NCBI GenBank assembly: GCA_003451355.1
Contig: DMDX01000017.1
Span: 1 to 8,187 of the forward strand
Origin: Cryomorphaceae bacterium
GTDB taxonomy: Bacteria; Bacteroidota; Bacteroidia; Flavobacteriales; Schleiferiaceae
DNA length: 8,187 bases
Direction: 5' to 3'
Part shown: positions 5,594 through 8,187 of the stretch, one piece after another
Numbering within the stretch: position 1 is the first letter of the stretch
How the letters are laid out: every line of letters begins with the position of its first letter
Program-made: the position numbers and the translations under genes
The notes under the pieces: model-generated
What the model was told of the DNA's origin: nothing
The model's input: the letters and a program-made list of their open reading frames with translations, nothing else
The model's database searches: none

Positions 5594-6289
5594 CTATTCC
5601 GCCTGCTTGGGGAAGCGCTTACGGGACCAATGAACCCCTGCGGTGTACATGAGCATCATGAACATGCCGTAGAGGGCGTCTTCGACGGGTATGGTTCCGA
5701 GGCGAATGCCCATATTTTCGGCATTATTGTACCACACAATGGGTTCGGGTAAAAACATGCCAGTGAGAACCCCATTCACCAGGAAAAACGGAATGAGACC
5801 CACGCCCCAGCTGCGCAAAAAGGCTGCCGTCCACCAGGGGCGCTTCCACAGCAACCAAGTGCAGCCCAATGCAAGTCCGCCCGCTGCAGTTAACGTGTAC
5901 CAACGATCCTGGTACACCAGCGCAAAGGTGGCGCTCGCTGCGGCGATCATCTCAACGACGACAAAGGCGCTCCGCTTGGACTTGGTCCAAGGAACAAATA
6001 GCTGCAAGACCTCATAGATGAAAAAGGTCGCCCAGGGCACGACGATGAAAAACATCCACTCTTCGAGCGGAAGGCCCCAGAGCGACAGCCCCACCAAGTA
6101 ATCTTGGTTAAACCCCCATACTCCGCTGGCCGTTTTAACCACATCCCAGGGAATGAACAAGGCCATCATGAAGAGCGTGCCCACAAGCAAGTGTCGAGTC
6201 TGGCCGATGTACCGAATACGGGGCTCAAAGGACCGGGTAAACGGACCTAAAAAAGTGAGCCCCATTAAGAGCAGGTAGAGACCTTTCAC
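5594..6289 (-). CDS. crtYcd: Lycopene beta-cyclase, fused heterodimeric type (CrtYc-CrtYd)
   Basis: An integral membrane enzyme of 231 residues that cyclises both ends of lycopene to give beta-carotene. In actinobacteria the two halves are separate proteins (CrtYc and CrtYd); here they are fused. The first half (about 1-100) has the conserved FIPWDVVKTASGVWGFN block (45-61) and the motif PLEEW (74-78). The second half (about 112-225) repeats the pattern with PEPIVWYNNAENMGIR (181-196) and PVEDALY (201-207). The two acidic Pro-x-Glu-(Glu/Asp) motifs are typical of the family. Six or seven hydrophobic helices are visible. The start is GTG at 6289, inside the crtZ stop (GTGA, 4-nt overlap), which suggests coupled translation. 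The next gene, nusB, starts 27 nt after its stop. The product is the substrate of the CrtZ encoded just upstream. Confidence 0.93.
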   Translation of the reverse strand: MKGLYLLLMGLTFLGPFTRSFEPRIRYIGQTRHLLVGTLFMMALFIPWDVVKTASGVWGFNQDYLVGLSLWGLPLEEWMFFIVVPWATFFIYEVLQLFVPWTKSKRSAFVVVEMIAAASATFALVYQDRWYTLTAAGGLALGCTWLLWKRPWWTAAFLRSWGVGLIPFFLVNGVLTGMFLPEPIVWYNNAENMGIRLGTIPVEDALYGMFMMLMYTAGVHWSRKRFPKQAE

Positions 6290-6756
6290 GAACGGCGCTC
6301 GAGCTTCATTTTGCGAGCTTCCTCACGTACCATACTCCAGGGCACCCACAAGAGACCAAAATGGTCTGAACCTTCTTTGCCCAGCGTTTTATGGTGCCAT
6401 TTGTGCTTGAGGCGCACGGCCCTGAAGTAGGCATTGTCAGTGTGTACCCACCAGCGAAAGCGTTGGTGGATAAAGATTTCGTGAACTAAAAAGTAGGTGA
6501 CTCCGTAGGCAGCGATTCCGAAACCAAAACCCGTGGATTCGGGTACACCCCACATCATTCCGAGCATGATGCACAGCCATGAGGGAATGGCAAAAATCAG
6601 AAAGAAGGCGTCGTTTTTCTCAAAAAAACCAGGGTCTTTGGTATGGTGGTCGGCATGCAGCACCCAAAGTGGGCCGTGCATGAGGTAGCGGTGAGCCGCC
6701 CAGGCTGCGCCCTCCATGAGGACGTAGGCGAGCAAAAACATTCCGAGAACTGCCAT
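6286..6756 (-). CDS. crtZ: Beta-carotene 3-hydroxylase (CrtZ, fatty acid hydroxylase superfamily)
   Basis: A membrane-bound di-iron hydroxylase that adds 3- and 3'-hydroxyl groups to beta-carotene, giving zeaxanthin by way of beta-cryptoxanthin. The protein has 156 residues, a usual length for CrtZ. All four histidine motifs that hold the iron pair are intact: HRYLMH (22-27), HADHH (34-38), HEIFIHQR (92-99) and HKWHH (118-122). Hydrophobic helices lie at about 2-20, 49-70 and 77-95. The ATG at 6756 is chosen; an in-frame TTG nine codons upstream would overlap the end of the preceding gene and add residues outside the family core. The gap to the preceding stop codon is only 4 nt, and the end overlaps crtYcd by 4 nt. 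No other carotenoid gene (crtE, crtB, crtI) is in the window, so lycopene must come from genes elsewhere. Confidence 0.95.
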   Translation of the reverse strand: MAVLGMFLLAYVLMEGAAWAAHRYLMHGPLWVLHADHHTKDPGFFEKNDAFFLIFAIPSWLCIMLGMMWGVPESTGFGFGIAAYGVTYFLVHEIFIHQRFRWWVHTDNAYFRAVRLKHKWHHKTLGKEGSDHFGLLWVPWSMVREEARKMKLERRS

Positions 6757-6760
6757 AGCA

Positions 6761-7900
6761 TTACGGTAACGCGGGAACGGCAACTGGGTTCACACCGCGA
6801 GAAGGTTCAAAACGGTAGAGTTCGATCGCTTGGTTGAACTGCCCCCCTCCTGGAGTTTGCCCCCAGTCGTAGCTGCGGCGCGGACCAGTGTAGTGTTCAG
6901 GATCGTTTTCGAGTAGCATCATTGCCATGTCGTACCCCAACCATGCCCAGCGCGAACGAGAGGTTCCGAGCACCGAAGCGATGTGCGCGTCGACATTTTC
7001 GTACTGCGCAAACTCCAGGCGGTCCGTCTGGGCCCAAATAATCGGCTGACGCAAGAGAAGAAAGGCGTCAAGCGACGGACTATTCACCGTGCTGCTCACC
7101 GTCCAAAATTCAGTTTGGCTTGCGGGCCTCTGGCGAAGGCCTTGTAGAATTCGAGCGGCGCTAAGCACTTTATCGTCCAACAGCACAAACCGAGTGAGAA
7201 CAAGATCGTCTCCCCCTACCCGTGCCGCCAAATTTGAAGAGGGGCGGCCATCCCACGTTTGGATTTTGGTCGTGTCTGCTCCCATGGTGTGGAAGCCGCG
7301 AACGAATGCTTGACGCTGCAGCATACTGGTTTTATCGCCTAAATCAAATAGTACCGTGCGCGATTTAGGGCGCACTAGGGCGTCCTGCGCAGCGAGTCTC
7401 CCTAGGATCTCAGCCTCTAAAAAGCGAACAGGCGCTGCGGCAATAAGTTGTGGAAGGCCGTCTGTATGAACTTCGCGCGAAACAGGGTTCACCACATAGG
7501 TGGTTGCCGCAGCATGCTTTGCAAGTGATTCACTGTCTGATGCGCGAAACGGCCCCACGACATAGCGTACGTCTAGCTGGGCCAGTTCGTCCATAAAATC
7601 AGATGGACTCAGATAGCGATTAAGCTCCATACTGAAGTCGTGGTCGACAACTTGACCCGTCGCTTCATCAAAATCATAGACATCCAGGGTGATCGGCCAC
7701 TCCGTACCGGCAAACGAGTCGAGCGCAGCGCGAAACCCCGCATAGAACTCGGTCGCCATGGCGTTCTTGGTGGCACCAAATCCCGAACTATCAGCCTGAA
7801 CGCCAAACGGAAGCACCACGGCCCAACGGGCTCCGCCCTGAGCTGAAGCGAACAGCGACAACGCGGTACACGCGGCGGTGAGAAGGTGCTTTACTCCCAT
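6761..7900 (-). CDS. Secreted periplasmic-binding-protein-like (type 1 fold) protein, role unknown
   Basis: A 379-residue exported protein. A signal peptide covers about residues 1-20 (LLTAACTALSLFASA) with probable cleavage before Gln21. The mature part begins like type 1 periplasmic binding proteins: strand RWAVVLPFGV (25-34), then the helix AMATEFYAGFRAALDSF (47-63), strand ITLDVYDFDE (70-79), and later VRYVVGPF (111-118) and TYVVNPVS (134-141). This is the alternating alpha/beta pattern of the fold used by amino-acid-binding proteins and the LpoA-type regulators of peptidoglycan synthases. From memory, Flavobacteriales carry similar proteins near guaA with N-terminal LysM domains; no LysM repeat is present here. 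No transporter genes are nearby, so a sensing or envelope role is at least as likely as nutrient uptake. The ATG overlaps the guaA stop by 10 nt, and crtZ starts 4 nt after its stop. Confidence 0.75.
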   Translation of the reverse strand: MGVKHLLTAACTALSLFASAQGGARWAVVLPFGVQADSSGFGATKNAMATEFYAGFRAALDSFAGTEWPITLDVYDFDEATGQVVDHDFSMELNRYLSPSDFMDELAQLDVRYVVGPFRASDSESLAKHAAATTYVVNPVSREVHTDGLPQLIAAAPVRFLEAEILGRLAAQDALVRPKSRTVLFDLGDKTSMLQRQAFVRGFHTMGADTTKIQTWDGRPSSNLAARVGGDDLVLTRFVLLDDKVLSAARILQGLRQRPASQTEFWTVSSTVNSPSLDAFLLLRQPIIWAQTDRLEFAQYENVDAHIASVLGTSRSRWAWLGYDMAMMLLENDPEHYTGPRRSYDWGQTPGGGQFNQAIELYRFEPSRGVNPVAVPALP

Positions 7901-8187
7901 TCGATGGTTGCAGGCGGCTTGGAACTGATGTCGTACACGACGCGGTTCACACCCCGCACTTGGTTAATAATGGCATTCGAAGTTCGTGCCAAAAAGTCAT
8001 AAGGCAAATGCACCCAGTCGGCAGTCATGCCATCGGTCGACTGCACCGCACGCAGCGCCACAACTTGCTCGTAGCTGCGCTCGTCGCCCATTACTCCAAC
8101 GGACTTCACGGGGAGCAAGATGGCTCCGGCCTGCCACACACTGTCGTAAAGGCCCGCGTCGCGCAATCCCTGAATAAAGATGTGGTC
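7891..8187 (-). CDS. guaA: GMP synthase (glutamine-hydrolysing), C-terminal end only
   Basis: Makes GMP from XMP, ATP and glutamine, the last step of de novo guanine nucleotide synthesis in the cytosol. Only the final 98 codons are in the window; the frame is open to base 8187 and the start lies outside. The residues belong to the C-terminal dimerisation and XMP-binding domain. Highly conserved blocks are GLYDSVWQAGAILLPVKSVG, VMGDERSYEQVVALRAV, STDGMTADWVHLPYDFL and the terminal KPPATIEWE, whose tail is known in the family to help form the XMP pocket. Conservation to the last residue is complete, so this end is intact. Its stop codon lies inside the first codons of the binding-protein-like gene (10-nt overlap), making guaA the probable head, or an upstream member, of the following operon. 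Confidence 0.97.
   Translation of the reverse strand, partial: DHIFIQGLRDAGLYDSVWQAGAILLPVKSVGVMGDERSYEQVVALRAVQSTDGMTADWVHLPYDFLARTSNAIINQVRGVNRVVYDISSKPPATIEWE

Noticed and set aside
5324..5752. Open frame of 142 codons on the plus strand, antisense to nusB and the end of crtYcd
   Set aside because: Both underlying minus-strand genes are well supported. The frame's protein has no family features and mirrors codon structure on the opposite strand.
6757..6783. TTG start for crtZ nine codons upstream
   Set aside because: It would overlap the end of the preceding gene and add residues outside the CrtZ core; an ATG with a 4-nt gap is the simpler choice.
1..8187. Mobile elements, CRISPR arrays, defence systems, tRNA or riboswitches
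   Set aside because: Nearly every base belongs to a recognised conserved gene or a short regulatory gap; I found no direct-repeat arrays, transposase motifs, cloverleaf sequences or long structured leaders.

Overview
The window looks like a stretch of core chromosome from a member of the Bacteroidota, most likely a pigmented, aerobic Flavobacteriales-type bacterium. The evidence is the set of genes rather than any single marker. NusB is about 310 residues long, as in Bacteroidota, instead of about 140. The order nusB - DUF1573 lipoprotein - yajC is characteristic. Lycopene cyclase is the fused CrtYc-CrtYd type. Two sites match the Bacteroidota -7 promoter motif TAnnTTTG exactly, and genes lack clear Shine-Dalgarno sequences. 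I cannot name the genus. I see no mobile elements, phage genes, CRISPR repeats, tRNA or rRNA, and the coding density is very high.

Layout. At the left edge (1-1056, +) is the C-terminal two thirds of ATP-dependent PEP carboxykinase (pckA), closed by a strong terminator. It converges on a PIN-PhoH ATPase/nuclease gene (1116-2468, -). That gene is divergent, across a 137-bp promoter region, from a Crp/Fnr-type regulator (2606-3238, +). The regulator is followed by a small two-helix membrane protein with helical repeats (3259-3774, +), which has its own candidate promoter just upstream of its ATG. A bidirectional terminator (3794-3827) separates the plus-strand pair from a long minus-strand run.

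Read 5' to 3' on the minus strand, that run is guaA (C-terminal end only), a secreted periplasmic-binding-protein-like protein, crtZ (beta-carotene hydroxylase), crtYcd (lycopene beta-cyclase), nusB, a DUF1573 lipoprotein and yajC. Spacings are short or negative: 10-nt overlap, 4-nt gap, 4-nt overlap, 27-nt gap with a candidate promoter, 11-nt gap, 1-nt gap. The run therefore looks like one guaA-to-crtYcd unit reading into a nusB-to-yajC unit that also has its own promoter.

Together, crtYcd and crtZ would turn lycopene into beta-carotene and then zeaxanthin. pckA is gluconeogenic, guaA makes GMP, nusB acts in rRNA transcription antitermination, and yajC belongs to the Sec accessory complex. 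I do not see a new multi-gene system. The items most worth a second look are a 14-bp FNR-like palindrome over the first codons of the Crp/Fnr gene, the orphan binding-protein-like gene between guaA and the carotenoid genes, and the linkage of two carotenoid genes to guaA.
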